A stretch of DNA of 64,000 bases, taken from Gracilimonas halophila. Its GTDB lineage: Bacteria; Bacteroidota; Rhodothermia; Balneolales; Balneolaceae. Positions 17,764-27,259 of this stretch are shown here, piece by piece. Both the position numbers and the translations under genes were made by a program. The stretch spans positions 283,703 to 347,702 of the forward strand of contig NZ_JBHULI010000002.1 of assembly GCF_042684365.1 (NCBI RefSeq). Direction: 5' to 3'. Each line of letters starts with the position of its first letter. Position 1 is the first letter of the stretch. The notes under the pieces are model-generated. The model ran no database searches. It saw only the letters and a program-made list of their open reading frames with translations, and had not been told where the DNA came from.

Positions 17764-19295
17764 TTCTCCCCCGTTAAAATTATTTTGAATGTGGTACCTT
17801 TATTCGGTTCGCTCTCAACTTCGATCGAGCCTCCCATCGACTCGATCTGATTTTTGGTAATAAATAACCCGATACCTTTAGAGTTTTTATTATCGTGGAA
17901 GGTATTGTACATACCGAAAAGCTTATCCCCGTGTTTATCAAGGTCGATGCCTAACCCGTTATCAGAGACTCTCAAATGAACATGTTTGTTATGCTCTGAA
18001 GCTTCTACTTCAATAACAGGCTGCCGGTATTTGATAGCATTCGAAAGTAAATTCAGAATAATACTCTCAAGGTAAGCCGGGTTATATTTAAGGGTAAGGT
18101 CTTCGGGCACATGTTCATTGAACGTCACATTTTGGGCAAGAATATCTGTTGTTAGAATTTCTTTGATCTTAGAAATATAATTTTTCAGATTGATCTCCTT
18201 ACGATCATTGCTCGTTTTGTACTGTTGATCGATGATCTCATTCAGATCGTTGATGGATTCATTAAGTTGATTGGAGGCCATTCTTAAATGATCAAGAAGC
18301 TCTTCCTTCTCTTCCTGAGACTCTTCTGTATCATATAAAGAAAGCAGCATTCCAATATTTCCGGCGTGATTTCTGAGGTTGTGTGATACGATATGAGCAA
18401 AGTTCATCAGCCGCTTGTTCTGCTCCCCGATGATGTTAAGGCTGTTGCTCAACTCCATCTCATTTTTCTTGCGTCTGGTTACATCCGTTACAACTGATAA
18501 TACGGTTGGTTGATTTGAGTCGAGCTGCTGAAAAGGGACTTTAATGGTTTGGTGCCAAACCTTGGTGCCATCAGGACGGATAGTTTTTACTTCCGGGATG
18601 AAGAGCATATCATTGTTTTCGACCACTTCCCGATCGGCTTCCCTGAACCGCATGGCTTCTTCTTTGGTCATACCAAAGTCGATATCTCTTTTACCAACGA
18701 TCTCCTCCGGTTTTTGACCAAAAAATTCAGCGGTAGCTTTATTGGCCATGATGTACGTTCCATTCAGATCTTTCACAAAGATTAAATTTGGAACAGTATC
18801 AAACACCGCCTGAAACTGATGTTTTAATCGGATATTGGATTTGTGTATCTCTTTCTGTTCTCCAAAATCAGTTATGTATCCTCTATTTAACCCATTTTTG
18901 GCAGGTTGGTATTCAAGTTGAACATTTTTATACCAGGTGATCTTCTTAACAGAACCAATCATGAGCAGAGGTTCATTTTTCCCATTCCATTTTACAACTT
19001 CCCCTTTCCAAAGCAGGTTAAGGGCATGTTCTTTATCAAATGAAAAGTGAGCTGTTGTGGAATTGAAATCTGTTTCCCCTTTGGACTCAACATGTTCGTT
19101 AAAGGCATGCTTTAGATCTTCAAGATCTGTTTTGTTGAAAAACGAACGAACTTCTTCAAAACTCCCCGGCAACTCATTGAGGGGGCAATTAAAGATATCG
19201 GTAAAGTCTTCACTTAGTGTGAGCGTATCGGAAGCTATATCCCAAGACCAAAAGATTTCTTTATTGATGGTATCCTTAGCAGTCACGTAACTCAT
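17760..19295 (-). CDS. PAS-domain sensor histidine kinase
   Basis: A 511-residue soluble kinase with no membrane helix. An N-terminal PAS-like region (about 10-130) is followed by a clear PAS (about 165-285, LKHQFQAVFDTVPNLIFVKD). The phosphoacceptor is His in FAHIVSHNLRNHAGNI (near residue 304). The ATPase domain has NLLSNAIKYRQP, the G1 box DNGLGIDL and GIGLFITKNQIESMGG. The gene is coupled to the response regulator at 17374-17763, its likely partner. The cytoplasmic PAS domains suggest an internal redox, ligand or light signal, not identifiable here. Confidence 0.93.
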   Translation of the reverse strand: MSYVTAKDTINKEIFWSWDIASDTLTLSEDFTDIFNCPLNELPGSFEEVRSFFNKTDLEDLKHAFNEHVESKGETDFNSTTAHFSFDKEHALNLLWKGEVVKWNGKNEPLLMIGSVKKITWYKNVQLEYQPAKNGLNRGYITDFGEQKEIHKSNIRLKHQFQAVFDTVPNLIFVKDLNGTYIMANKATAEFFGQKPEEIVGKRDIDFGMTKEEAMRFREADREVVENNDMLFIPEVKTIRPDGTKVWHQTIKVPFQQLDSNQPTVLSVVTDVTRRKKNEMELSNSLNIIGEQNKRLMNFAHIVSHNLRNHAGNIGMLLSLYDTEESQEEKEELLDHLRMASNQLNESINDLNEIIDQQYKTSNDRKEINLKNYISKIKEILTTDILAQNVTFNEHVPEDLTLKYNPAYLESIILNLLSNAIKYRQPVIEVEASEHNKHVHLRVSDNGLGIDLDKHGDKLFGMYNTFHDNKNSKGIGLFITKNQIESMGGSIEVESEPNKGTTFKIILTGEK

Positions 19296-19456
19296 AGGTA
19301 CTAGCTGTTAGCTGATAATTGAAATCGAGTATTTGAAATATCTACAGTGAGTTTATGTTCACATGATATGATATCAAATAATGGTATAAGATTACGTTAG
19401 CAATAGTTAAGACATGTTAGAAAATGTTTATGAAGTTATTCTGAAGTGCTTGAAAA

Positions 19457-21109
19457 TTAATTTTCAAGGCGCTCCAGCATTTCCAACCTTGTAGCCTCAA
19501 ATTCATCCCCTTTTTTCCAGGATTGAAGTTCTTCGGCATTCAGGGCTCTGAATCCGGTCAAGAAAAATAACCGGGTGTCAATTTCTGCACCGCTAAGGTC
19601 CCAAAATTCATTGATCTCATCAGAAACGGTGTGATAATTCGCATCGGCCACACTGTCTCGTAAGGCTAGAAAATTTTCACCCTTGCCAATATATTCAGTG
19701 CCGGGATTCGGGAAGATCGCAGGAATTCCAACTTTTGCCATATTAAAATGATCAGATCGGTAGAAATAGCCCCGCTCCGGATAGGGATCAGGTTTTACGG
19801 TACGGCCCTGTTTTTCAGCTTCTTCCTCTAAAAGCTCGCTTAAGGAAGTGCGCCCGTAACCTACTACTACCACATCTCTTGTTTCGCCATATACGTTCAT
19901 CCCATCGAGATTGATGTTAGCAGTCACTTTGCCGGGATCAACGGTTGGGTTTTCAGCCCAATACTGAGAACCAAGTAAGCCCACTTCCTCGGCACTTACG
20001 ATCACGGCGAGTACACTTCGTTTCAATATGGGTTGGACCGATTGGTATGCTTCCATCATTTCAAGAAGGGCACTGACACCTGCAGCATTATCAGAAGCGC
20101 CGTTATTCACAGAATCTCCTTCAATTGGATTGGTAACCCCAAGGTGGTCGAAGTGTGCGGTAAGCAACAGATACTCATCATTCAATTCCGGGTCGTTTCC
20201 TTTTACTTCAGCTAGTACGTTTTTTCCGTTGATCTCGCGATAATCAGCATCCATACTCACATTTATCCGTACTCCCGTAAGCTCAACAGGTTCAAAATCA
20301 GGACTGTCTGCGGCTTCAAAAAGATCATCAAAATTGAGTCCTGCTTCTTCAAAAAGTAACCGACTGGTGGGTTCTGTTATCCATCCATTGAATTCAGTTT
20401 CAGAGGAAGAGCCTTCATCACCACTTTTTAAATAAAATCCTTCACCGCTCCAGGCACCTGAAACTACATTCCAACCATATCCTGCGGTTTCATCTGTGTG
20501 AATGATAATAGCGCCCAAAGCACCGAGTTCTTTGGCTTTTTCGTATTTATAATCGTAGCGGCCATAATACAATCGGGCGGTGCCTCCGAATAGGTTTTCA
20601 TCATAGGCGGGGTCACTGTTTTTGAACACAAGGACCTTCCCTTCAACATCCACTCCTTTAAAATCATCCCAATTTTCTTCCGGAGCCTGGATGCCATATC
20701 CTACATAAACTAATTCCGCATTTCTGACCTCAACTTCTTCTGCCTGATTAGCAGGCCAGGCCATGAACTCATTAAAATACTCAATGTTAAAAGGAGTCCG
20801 TCCATCCGTTGAAACCGACATTTGGGCATTGGAGGTGGTTTGTCCCAATAGCGGAAACTCTTGAATATATGTACCATTTTCTCCGGCGGGGTCTACACCC
20901 ATTGCTTCTAATTCGTTTACAAGATAGTCTACACTCATTTGCTCTCCTGCTGTGCCGGTCGCGCGACCTTGAAACTCATCAGAGGAAAGTGTTTCAATAT
21001 GCCGAAGTAAAGAATCTTTGTTAATGCTATTCGCTGCTTTGTTAGCAGGAGATCGATTACAGCTTACAAAGAGAAGAGAAAAGATCAGGAGGGATAAGAC
21101 TGATTTCAT
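19457..21109 (-). CDS. M28-family metallopeptidase lipoprotein with PA domain
   Basis: A 550-residue protein beginning at the ATG at 21109, which gives a lipoprotein signal (MKSVLSLLIFSLLFVSC). A longer frame adds 28 odd residues and spoils it. A protease-associated insert lies around 135-290 (WDDFKGVDVEGKVLVFKN). Zinc-site residues are in LTAHFDHLGV, GASDNAAGVSALLEM, SAEEVGLLGSQYW, NLDGMN and RSDHFNMAKVGIPA. Members are aminopeptidases or carboxypeptidases that digest peptides in the periplasm or at the surface. It lies downstream of the kelch gene but is separated by a strong terminator. Confidence 0.9.
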   Translation of the reverse strand: MKSVLSLLIFSLLFVSCNRSPANKAANSINKDSLLRHIETLSSDEFQGRATGTAGEQMSVDYLVNELEAMGVDPAGENGTYIQEFPLLGQTTSNAQMSVSTDGRTPFNIEYFNEFMAWPANQAEEVEVRNAELVYVGYGIQAPEENWDDFKGVDVEGKVLVFKNSDPAYDENLFGGTARLYYGRYDYKYEKAKELGALGAIIIHTDETAGYGWNVVSGAWSGEGFYLKSGDEGSSSETEFNGWITEPTSRLLFEEAGLNFDDLFEAADSPDFEPVELTGVRINVSMDADYREINGKNVLAEVKGNDPELNDEYLLLTAHFDHLGVTNPIEGDSVNNGASDNAAGVSALLEMMEAYQSVQPILKRSVLAVIVSAEEVGLLGSQYWAENPTVDPGKVTANINLDGMNVYGETRDVVVVGYGRTSLSELLEEEAEKQGRTVKPDPYPERGYFYRSDHFNMAKVGIPAIFPNPGTEYIGKGENFLALRDSVADANYHTVSDEINEFWDLSGAEIDTRLFFLTGFRALNAEELQSWKKGDEFEATRLEMLERLEN

Positions 21110-21170
21110 TGAACAGCTTTTAAAAGTTAATGGAAGAAACTCCGGATAAAATAATGTACCTGGAAGAAAT

Positions 21171-21206
21171 AAAAAAAGCGAAAGGTTATTCACCTTTCGC
21201 TTTTAA
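21171..21206 (-). terminator. Intrinsic terminator between the kelch and M28 genes
   Basis: The perfect 9-bp stem GCGAAAGGT / ACCTTTCGC (21178-21186 with 21192-21200), loop of 5, is flanked by A and T runs on both sides. It can work in either direction, but serves the minus-strand kelch gene, whose stop is 22 bp away. Confidence 0.9.
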
Positions 21207-21227
21207 AAAATGATGTCTGAAAAAAGC

Positions 21228-22310
21228 TTAGTTAGCAGCTTCCAGCTCAATACTAAAACTTTGTACCATATCAGTTACTTGCTGATTGTCAAGGATGCCA
21301 CCAATGATATAAAAATCATTTCCGGCTTTAGCTACACCGCGGTGATCCATACTTGGGGTAGGCTGGGTGCCTAATTCAACCCATTCGTTAGTATCAAGGC
21401 GGTAGGCAAGTACATTGCTATCCGGGAAAGATGGTTTAAGGTTGTAACCAATTCCGTTGTAGTTGTACGGGTTATCGGTTCCTCCAACAAAGACGACCAT
21501 TTCAACAGGGCTTTCAACGCCAACGGCAGCCATTCTGTAACGTGCATTTCCAGGATGCTGCCTAATTCTGGTCCAGTCAATAACGGTTGGGTCCTCGGTA
21601 TTAATTTCACCGCGGATACTACCGGGTGACATTTTAAAAATACGTTCGCCTTCATCCACAATAGCTTGAACGCCATCCGACAAGATCATGGTGTTTCCAA
21701 CAATTCCACCGGCATGACCAAAAACAGGAGGTCCCGCATACGGAGTGGCATGTTCCCAGGAATTTGTTTCGGTATCATACACCTGTACATTTGAAACATT
21801 ATTGGTGTTATTCCATCCACTTACTAAGTAAATGTAGCGGTCTTGATATACAAGAGATACAGCATCTTCTACGGGAAGCAACATATTAGCAACACGTTCA
21901 TAAGAATTTGCTGCCGGATCATATTTGAAAACTTCCTGAGTTGATACTTCAGATCCATCTTCAGCAACCGTATAGCCGCCAAAAATATAGATATTTCCGT
22001 TTACGTATTCTGCAGTACTTGCAAGTCTGCCGATCCCGTCAGGCACACCGGGGATTTCTTCCCAAGTACCATTTTCAACATCATAACGAGCCGCAAAATC
22101 AGTAACATCTTCATGGGTTTTGCCTTCTTCCAAACCTAGAAAGGTATAAAGGTATACTTTCCCGTCAATGGTAGCTGAAGTTACAGCGTTATTAGAAACA
22201 GGCATGGGCAATGATTCTGCTTCTGACCAGTCCAGCGAAACTTGCTTTGGTGTTTGCTGGCAGGATGCGACAAAAAATACAAGGGTTAAAAGTGATAATA
22301 TTCTTTTCAT
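21228..22310 (-). CDS. Kelch-repeat lipoprotein
   Basis: A 360-residue secreted lipoprotein (signal MKRILSLLTLVFFVASC) with at least five kelch-like blades, for example STAEYVNGNIYIFGGYT, then VSLVYQDRYIYLVSGWN and VAKAGNDFYIIGGI. Kelch blades fold into a beta-propeller used for binding or, in some cases, galactose-oxidase or sialic-acid mutarotase activity. I see no copper-site or NanM signature that would fix a reaction. It stands alone between a divergent SDR gene and its own terminator. Confidence 0.85.
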   Translation of the reverse strand: MKRILSLLTLVFFVASCQQTPKQVSLDWSEAESLPMPVSNNAVTSATIDGKVYLYTFLGLEEGKTHEDVTDFAARYDVENGTWEEIPGVPDGIGRLASTAEYVNGNIYIFGGYTVAEDGSEVSTQEVFKYDPAANSYERVANMLLPVEDAVSLVYQDRYIYLVSGWNNTNNVSNVQVYDTETNSWEHATPYAGPPVFGHAGGIVGNTMILSDGVQAIVDEGERIFKMSPGSIRGEINTEDPTVIDWTRIRQHPGNARYRMAAVGVESPVEMVVFVGGTDNPYNYNGIGYNLKPSFPDSNVLAYRLDTNEWVELGTQPTPSMDHRGVAKAGNDFYIIGGILDNQQVTDMVQSFSIELEAAN

Positions 22311-22349
22311 TTGTGTAATAATGGACTTATTGTCTATTTGTTAATTACT

Positions 22350-22385
22350 CTGAACACGAAAATTTTGCTTAAAGAATGTGTTCAG
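22350..22385. promoter_or_regulatory. Inverted repeat in the kelch/SDR divergent region (possible operator)
   Basis: CTGAACAC (22350-22357) and GTGTTCAG (22378-22385) are perfect inverted 8-mers 20 bases apart, in the 114-bp gap between the kelch and SDR starts. The position suits a repressor site for the SDR-ALDH-AcuI-like transcript. The T run after it (TTTTT) means a weak terminator-like hairpin is the other reading. No regulator gene is adjacent. Confidence 0.3.
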
Positions 22386-22424
22386 TTTTTAATTATTTTT
22401 AAGTCTTAAATATAAGGTTTTTAT

Positions 22425-23246
22425 ATGTCCTCTTTTAAAAATAAAATTGTTTTAATAACCGGTGGCGCGAGTGGGATCGGATTGTTAATGGGGCAAAAAT
22501 CACTTGAGAGAGGTGCAGAAAAATTAATCATTTGGGATGTTAATGAGGAGGCCTTGATAAAGGCTGCATCCAAGCTCACCAGAAAAGGATATTCACTTAG
22601 TACTGACGTTGTCGATGTAAGTGATCACCAGCGTGTTCTAAAAATGACAGAAAAAGTTCTCGAAGAGCACGGCCGGGTAGATATAATCTTCAATAATGCG
22701 GGCATTGTAGCCGGTAAAAATTTTGAAGAACATTCCATGGAAAGTATTAAGAAAACTATGGATGTGAACAGCCTTGGAATGATGTATGTAGCTCGGGCAT
22801 TCCTTCCTTCCATGAAAAAGCATGGAGACGGCTATATCATTAACATTGCCTCAGCAGCAGGCTTAACGCCAAACCCCGGGATGACGGTTTATGCGGCCAG
22901 TAAATGGGCAGCCGTGGGCTGGTCAGAATCATTAAACCTTGAGCTTGAGAAAACCGGATCGTCTGTTAAGGTTCTAACTGTTATGCCAAGCTATATAAAT
23001 ACCGGAATGTTTGCGGGAGTAACAGCCCCTCTGCTCATGCCGCTTTTGGACCCGGATGACATCACAACAAAAATACTTGATGCTGTTGAACGCGGAAAAG
23101 CACGCCTCAGAGAACCATTTATGGTGAAGCTAACTCCTTTTATCCGTGGAATTTTGCCCGCGAAGGTCTATGACTTTGTAGCCGGTAAGATCTTTGGGGT
23201 ATATGGTTCAATGGATTCATTTATAGGAAGGAAAAATAAAGATTGA
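22425..23246 (+). CDS. Short-chain dehydrogenase/reductase
   Basis: A 273-residue Rossmann-fold oxidoreductase. The cofactor motif is TGGASGIG (12-19), the structural motif NNAGIVAG is near 91, and the catalytic residues are the Ser in ASAAG, the Tyr in YAASKWA and the Lys four residues later. The C-terminal extension (about 215-273) is hydrophobic and resembles membrane-associated SDRs acting on long-chain or retinol-like substrates. It is first of three coupled genes: its TGA overlaps the ATG of the aldehyde dehydrogenase (TGATG). The substrate is unknown; a lipid alcohol/aldehyde route is a guess from context. Confidence 0.9.
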   Translation: MSSFKNKIVLITGGASGIGLLMGQKSLERGAEKLIIWDVNEEALIKAASKLTRKGYSLSTDVVDVSDHQRVLKMTEKVLEEHGRVDIIFNNAGIVAGKNFEEHSMESIKKTMDVNSLGMMYVARAFLPSMKKHGDGYIINIASAAGLTPNPGMTVYAASKWAAVGWSESLNLELEKTGSSVKVLTVMPSYINTGMFAGVTAPLLMPLLDPDDITTKILDAVERGKARLREPFMVKLTPFIRGILPAKVYDFVAGKIFGVYGSMDSFIGRKNKD

Positions 23247-24613
23247 TGGACACAGCAAGATTACTGGAAAAACAGAGAACCTATTTTCGGTCAGGAGCCA
23301 CAAAGTCGGTTGAGTTTAGAATTCACCAGCTTCAAACTTTGAAGAAGTTATTGAGTGAACATGAAGATGAGCTCTTTGAGGCAGTATATGCTGATTTTAA
23401 AAAACCGGAACTTGAGACCTATGCCACTGAGCTCGGCATCCTTCATAATGAGATCAGTTACACCATTAGGAATTTAAAAAATTGGGCAAAACCAAAACGA
23501 TTGAAAGGGACGTGGATAAATTTTCCCTCATCAAACTATACCATCGCTGAACCCTATGGAGCCGTCCTGGTCATAGCCCCATGGAATTACCCGATCCAGT
23601 TAGCCCTTTTACCGTTAGTAGGAGCCATTGCAGCGGGGAACACCGTAGTGGTGAAACCCTCTGAACTCACTCCACATACTACATCAGTTTTAAGCCGTTT
23701 GATGAGCAAGTGGTTTAAGGAAGAATTTATCGCAATTGTTGAGGGTGGAGTTGAGACCAATCAAGCACTGTTGTCAGAAGATTTTGACCATATTTTTTTT
23801 ACAGGTAGTAGTCGTGTTGGTAAGATTGTGATGGAGGCGGCCTCTAAAAACCTAACCCCAGTGACTTTGGAACTTGGTGGTAAAAGTCCTTGCATTGTTG
23901 ATGATACCGCGGATCTTGAAACAGCTGCTAAACGTATTGCATGGGGTAAGTTTTTAAACGCAGGACAAACTTGTGTAGCTCCTGATTATATAATGGTTAA
24001 GGCTTCCGTTAAAGATAAATTTTTGGAATATCTCAAAGAATCCATTCGCTCCTTTTATGGTGTGAATGCGAAGTTAAGTCCCGATTACCCTCGTATCGTT
24101 AATGAAGACCATTTTGGAAGGCTCGTTTCATATTTATCAGATGGCGAAATATACTACGGCGGTAAAACGGATCAAGAGGAATGTTATATAGAACCAACAA
24201 TTTTGACTGATATTAAAGAGCGTGCACCGGTGATGGAGGAAGAAATATTTGGCCCCATTGTGCCGATTATCACATTTAATGATATTGGGGAAGCCATTGA
24301 TCTCATCAACTCAAAGCCTAAGCCGCTGGCACTATATGTATTCACCAGGGAGAAAGAAACAGAAGACCGGATCGTAGAGAAATGTTCATTTGGGAGCGGT
24401 GCTGTTAATGATGTGGTTGCACATCTTGGGAATCACCATTTACCTTTTGGCGGAGTGGGTAAAAGTGGAATGGGAGCATACCACGGAAAGAAAAGCTTTG
24501 ATACCTTTTCCCACTTCAAAGGGATCATGAAAAAGCCGCTTTGGTTGGATATCCCATTTCGGTATGCTCCTTACAAAGGAAAGCTAAAATGGATAAAAAA
24601 AATTCTGAAATGA
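23246..24613 (+). CDS. Aldehyde dehydrogenase family protein
   Basis: A 455-residue NAD(P)-dependent aldehyde dehydrogenase of the short class-3 type. Catalytic residues are Cys243 in LNAGQTCVAPDY, Glu209 in VTLELGGKSP and Asn114 in APWNYP. The conserved block EEEIFGPIVPI and a hydrophobic C-terminus fit the fatty-aldehyde group. The ATG at 23246 overlaps the SDR stop in TGATG and is preferred to the TTG three bases earlier. Its own TGA overlaps the ATG of the next gene (ATGA). Together the SDR and ALDH could oxidise an alcohol to an acid; that pairing is inferred. Confidence 0.93.
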   Translation: MDTARLLEKQRTYFRSGATKSVEFRIHQLQTLKKLLSEHEDELFEAVYADFKKPELETYATELGILHNEISYTIRNLKNWAKPKRLKGTWINFPSSNYTIAEPYGAVLVIAPWNYPIQLALLPLVGAIAAGNTVVVKPSELTPHTTSVLSRLMSKWFKEEFIAIVEGGVETNQALLSEDFDHIFFTGSSRVGKIVMEAASKNLTPVTLELGGKSPCIVDDTADLETAAKRIAWGKFLNAGQTCVAPDYIMVKASVKDKFLEYLKESIRSFYGVNAKLSPDYPRIVNEDHFGRLVSYLSDGEIYYGGKTDQEECYIEPTILTDIKERAPVMEEEIFGPIVPIITFNDIGEAIDLINSKPKPLALYVFTREKETEDRIVEKCSFGSGAVNDVVAHLGNHHLPFGGVGKSGMGAYHGKKSFDTFSHFKGIMKKPLWLDIPFRYAPYKGKLKWIKKILK

Positions 24614-25608
24614 GTACAGAGACCTTCAAAGCATTTTATGTTGAAGAAACATCAAAAGGAAACTTCCGGGGAGAAGTGAAAGATGTTCCTATGTCATTTT
24701 TGCCTGATCATGAAGTGCAGGTGCAGGTTCAATTTTCCTCTCTTAATTATAAGGATGGTCTTTCGGCTTCTGGTAATAAAGGGGTGACCCGAAATTATCC
24801 TCATATTCCCGGTATTGATGCCTCAGGAGTTGTAGTTAAAGACGAAAGCAAAACATTTGAAAAAGGACAGAAAGTAGTAGTAACCGGCCGGGATCTAGGA
24901 TCAAATACGCCGGGCGGTTTTGGAGCTATGATCCGCGTACCTAAAGATTGGGTGGTTGCTTTGCCGGACGGCCTGGACTTGAAAACAGCGATGAATTATG
25001 GAACCGCTGGTTTTACGGCAATGTATGGTATAAAGCGTTTGGAGCGTGAACTGATCTTACCGAATGAGGGCAAGGTTTTAGTGACCGGAGCTACGGGTGG
25101 GGTAGGATCGCTTGCTGTATTCTTTCTATCTGAACTTGGTTATGAAGTAATAGCTGCTACCGGCAAAATGCATAAGGTAGAGTTTCTGAAAGAGCTTGGA
25201 GCAGATGAAGTCATTCACCGGGATGAGATCACAAATGTAGATAGCAATTTTCTGCTAAGCCGTGAGTGGAATGGTGCCATAGAAACCGTGGGTGGGGAAA
25301 TGCTGGATGCGGTGATCCGGCAGACCAATCATGATGGAGCTGTTGCTTGTTGTGGGAATATTTTAGGCCATAAACTTACGACCAATATTTATCCATTTAT
25401 TTTGAGGGGGGTGAGTTTACTTGGTATTGATTCAGCCATTTGTAAAATGCCGATGAGACTTAAGATCTGGGATACCATTGCGAATATTGATCATAAGAAA
25501 TTGCCTGAGAAATTTTCAAAAATGGTACAACTGGGGGATTTGATAAAAGAGATAGACCGGATCCTGGAAGGAAAGCAAGCCGGAAGAGTAGTAGTAGAAC
25601 ACAAATAA
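24610..25608 (+). CDS. YhdH/AcuI-family quinone oxidoreductase (acrylyl-CoA reductase-like)
   Basis: A 332-residue zinc-free medium-chain dehydrogenase. The start is the ATG at 24610, overlapping the aldehyde dehydrogenase stop as ATGA, and gives the usual family length; the frame itself is open further upstream inside that gene. Family blocks are SSLNYKDGLSASGNKGVT, then PHIPGIDASGVV and the cofactor loop VTGATGGVGSLAVF. AcuI proteins reduce acrylyl-CoA with NADPH, and some members act on other enoyl or quinone substrates. The third coupled gene of the trio; it ends at a hairpin terminator. Confidence 0.9.
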   Translation: MSTETFKAFYVEETSKGNFRGEVKDVPMSFLPDHEVQVQVQFSSLNYKDGLSASGNKGVTRNYPHIPGIDASGVVVKDESKTFEKGQKVVVTGRDLGSNTPGGFGAMIRVPKDWVVALPDGLDLKTAMNYGTAGFTAMYGIKRLERELILPNEGKVLVTGATGGVGSLAVFFLSELGYEVIAATGKMHKVEFLKELGADEVIHRDEITNVDSNFLLSREWNGAIETVGGEMLDAVIRQTNHDGAVACCGNILGHKLTTNIYPFILRGVSLLGIDSAICKMPMRLKIWDTIANIDHKKLPEKFSKMVQLGDLIKEIDRILEGKQAGRVVVEHK

Positions 25609-25641
25609 AAAAGCCTGCTATTGGGAATAATAGCAGGCTTT
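25605..25641. terminator. Bidirectional intrinsic terminator
   Basis: The perfect 12-bp stem AAGCCTGCTATT / AATAGCAGGCTT (25611-25622 with 25629-25640) has a loop of 6. On the minus strand it is followed by a T run and lies 70 bp after the response regulator at 25711-26112. On the plus strand it directly follows the AcuI-like gene but with a weaker T tract. Confidence 0.85.
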
Positions 25642-25710
25642 GAATAATCATAAAGCAGCGGTCAAACTACTTTATGTGAGTTATGGGTATTTGTTTGATC
25701 TAGTTCATTT

Positions 25711-26112
25711 TTAAGCGGCATTTTGAGAAAGCATTTCGTTTTTCTCTACGGCTTTCTGTAAGGTACCGGACAATTCGTTACTTGATACTGGCTTTAATAG
25801 GAAGTCAATGTAGTCTACTGTTTCTGCTTTTTTCAGGATGGAAGAAGAGTTATCTCCTGATAAGAAAATGACAGGGATATTAGAGTATAGTTCCCTTAGT
25901 TTTTCCACCGTTTCAATCCCATTCAGTTTACCTGCGAGTTGAATGTCTATAACCAAAACCTCAGGATTCAACTCGTCAAATTTTTCCAGTGCTTCCTCCC
26001 CGCTTTTGGCTTTGCCAACAACGGTGTAGCCAAGCTTTTCTATCATTTTTGCTTCAACGATGGAAAGAAGCGGATCATCCTCAACTATCATTACCCTTTT
26101 TGAAGGTCCCAT
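25711..26112 (-). CDS. Single-domain response regulator
   Basis: A 133-residue receiver domain with pocket acids in VMIVEDDPLLS, the phospho-Asp in PEVLVIDIQLAGKLNGIE, a switch Ser in PVIFLSGD and Lys in FLLKPVSSNEL. The spacing QLAGKLNGIE after the Asp is typical of receivers that partner hybrid or PAS kinases. There is no output domain and no kinase beside it, so its partner is encoded elsewhere. It is transcribed alone. Confidence 0.9.
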   Translation of the reverse strand: MGPSKRVMIVEDDPLLSIVEAKMIEKLGYTVVGKAKSGEEALEKFDELNPEVLVIDIQLAGKLNGIETVEKLRELYSNIPVIFLSGDNSSSILKKAETVDYIDFLLKPVSSNELSGTLQKAVEKNEMLSQNAA

Positions 26113-26247
26113 AGTGCCTCTTAAATATTAAAATTCCTTAACATCAACATATTAAGATTTTTTAATATTAACCAATGAATATCTGTAATTATTGCAATCA
26201 AAAGAACAAAAGTTGTAAGCTGAAGCTGCAAAATCAGAATAATATCT

Positions 26248-26511
26248 ATGATCACTCTTCACAAAAAAAAGGATCACATAAATTCCGATAAGTTGGAAAG
26301 CAGGCTCGAGGATCTCGTGATCGCTTTCAAGAGGGAAATTCATGCCGAAAATGAAGCTGGATTACCTTATATCGTTGAGGATGGGATTGTTTATAAAACT
26401 GAAGAGGAGATCGAGGAATGGATGATTGAACTTACCGCAGAATTAAATTGGCAGCGATCGCTAAGCGGAGACGGATGCTACATTGATCCCGAAAAGGGGA
26501 AGATCTGCTAA
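26248..26511 (+). CDS. Small acidic hypothetical protein
   Basis: An 87-residue soluble protein, rich in Glu and Lys, which I do not recognise. A predicted helix (residues 14-38, KLESRLEDLVIAFKREIHAE) is followed by a short beta-like stretch (GLPYIVEDGIVYKTEEEI), a second helix, and a Cys-containing tail. It has no signal peptide. It begins at ATG 26248 and converges with the BtuF-like gene, with 4 bp between stops. No homologous domain or neighbour gives a function; coding is supported by a full-length frame filling the gap. Confidence 0.6.
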   Translation: MITLHKKKDHINSDKLESRLEDLVIAFKREIHAENEAGLPYIVEDGIVYKTEEEIEEWMIELTAELNWQRSLSGDGCYIDPEKGKIC

Positions 26512-26515
26512 CAAT

Positions 26516-27259
26516 TCAGAGTTTGCTTCTCCAGGTATTTAAAGCGTTAAAAGCTTTGGACATCCTGGAACCATACCAGCTGAACCATTCTCCATTTACC
26601 AATTCTATTTTGGCAACAGGACATGCTTCTTTTATCTCTTGTATGTGTTTCTCTTTAAAAGGATAGGGTTCACTGCTCAATAGAATAAGATCCGGGTTCT
26701 TGGATTCCAGTTCTTTTAACGTGGTTTTAGGGTATCGGGTTTGATCGCCATATACATTTTTTAAATGATATCGTTCCAGTACGTGATGAATATAGGTGTC
26801 TTTGCCCACGGTCATCCAGGGATCTTTCCAGATGAAGTAGGCCACGGAAAGTTCGCGCTCACTGGGAATCTCAGAAAGTAATTTTGTGGCCTTGGATACA
26901 AGTTTTTGAGCTTTATTATTAACCCCAAGTGTAATACCCAATGAACTGATCTCAAGTAATGCATCTTCCACCGACTCAATATCTGTAACCTGTACGTGAG
27001 TATAGGCCTGTAATACCTCAATGTCTTCTTTACGATTTTCCTCTTTGTTGGCGAGAATGAAATCAGGCTTAAGTTCAATGATCTTCTCGAGATCAGGTTT
27101 TTTTGTACCCCCTACAATCTCAATATCTTCAACATCATCTTCCGGGTGGATGCAGAAACGTGTACGCCCGATAAGCTGACCTTTTAATCCAAGGTCGATC
27201 AATAGCTCGGTTAAGCTTGGAACGAGTGAAACGATTCGCTTATAAGGGAATTCAGACAT
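26516..27259 (-). CDS. BtuF-like helical-backbone metal-receptor protein
   Basis: A 247-residue protein of the BtuF/FepB-like periplasmic-binding class: RIVSLVPSLTELLIDLGL, then LIGRTRFCIHPEDD and the VGGTKKPDLEKIIELKPD signature. It lacks a signal peptide, so it may be cytoplasmic or anchored some other way. Start is the ATG at 27259; a longer frame runs into the upstream gene. It overlaps the fructosamine-kinase gene by 8 bp and closes that operon. No ABC permease or ATPase is next to it, so true cobalamin or siderophore uptake is not proven. Confidence 0.8.
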   Translation of the reverse strand: MSEFPYKRIVSLVPSLTELLIDLGLKGQLIGRTRFCIHPEDDVEDIEIVGGTKKPDLEKIIELKPDFILANKEENRKEDIEVLQAYTHVQVTDIESVEDALLEISSLGITLGVNNKAQKLVSKATKLLSEIPSERELSVAYFIWKDPWMTVGKDTYIHHVLERYHLKNVYGDQTRYPKTTLKELESKNPDLILLSSEPYPFKEKHIQEIKEACPVAKIELVNGEWFSWYGSRMSKAFNALNTWRSKL

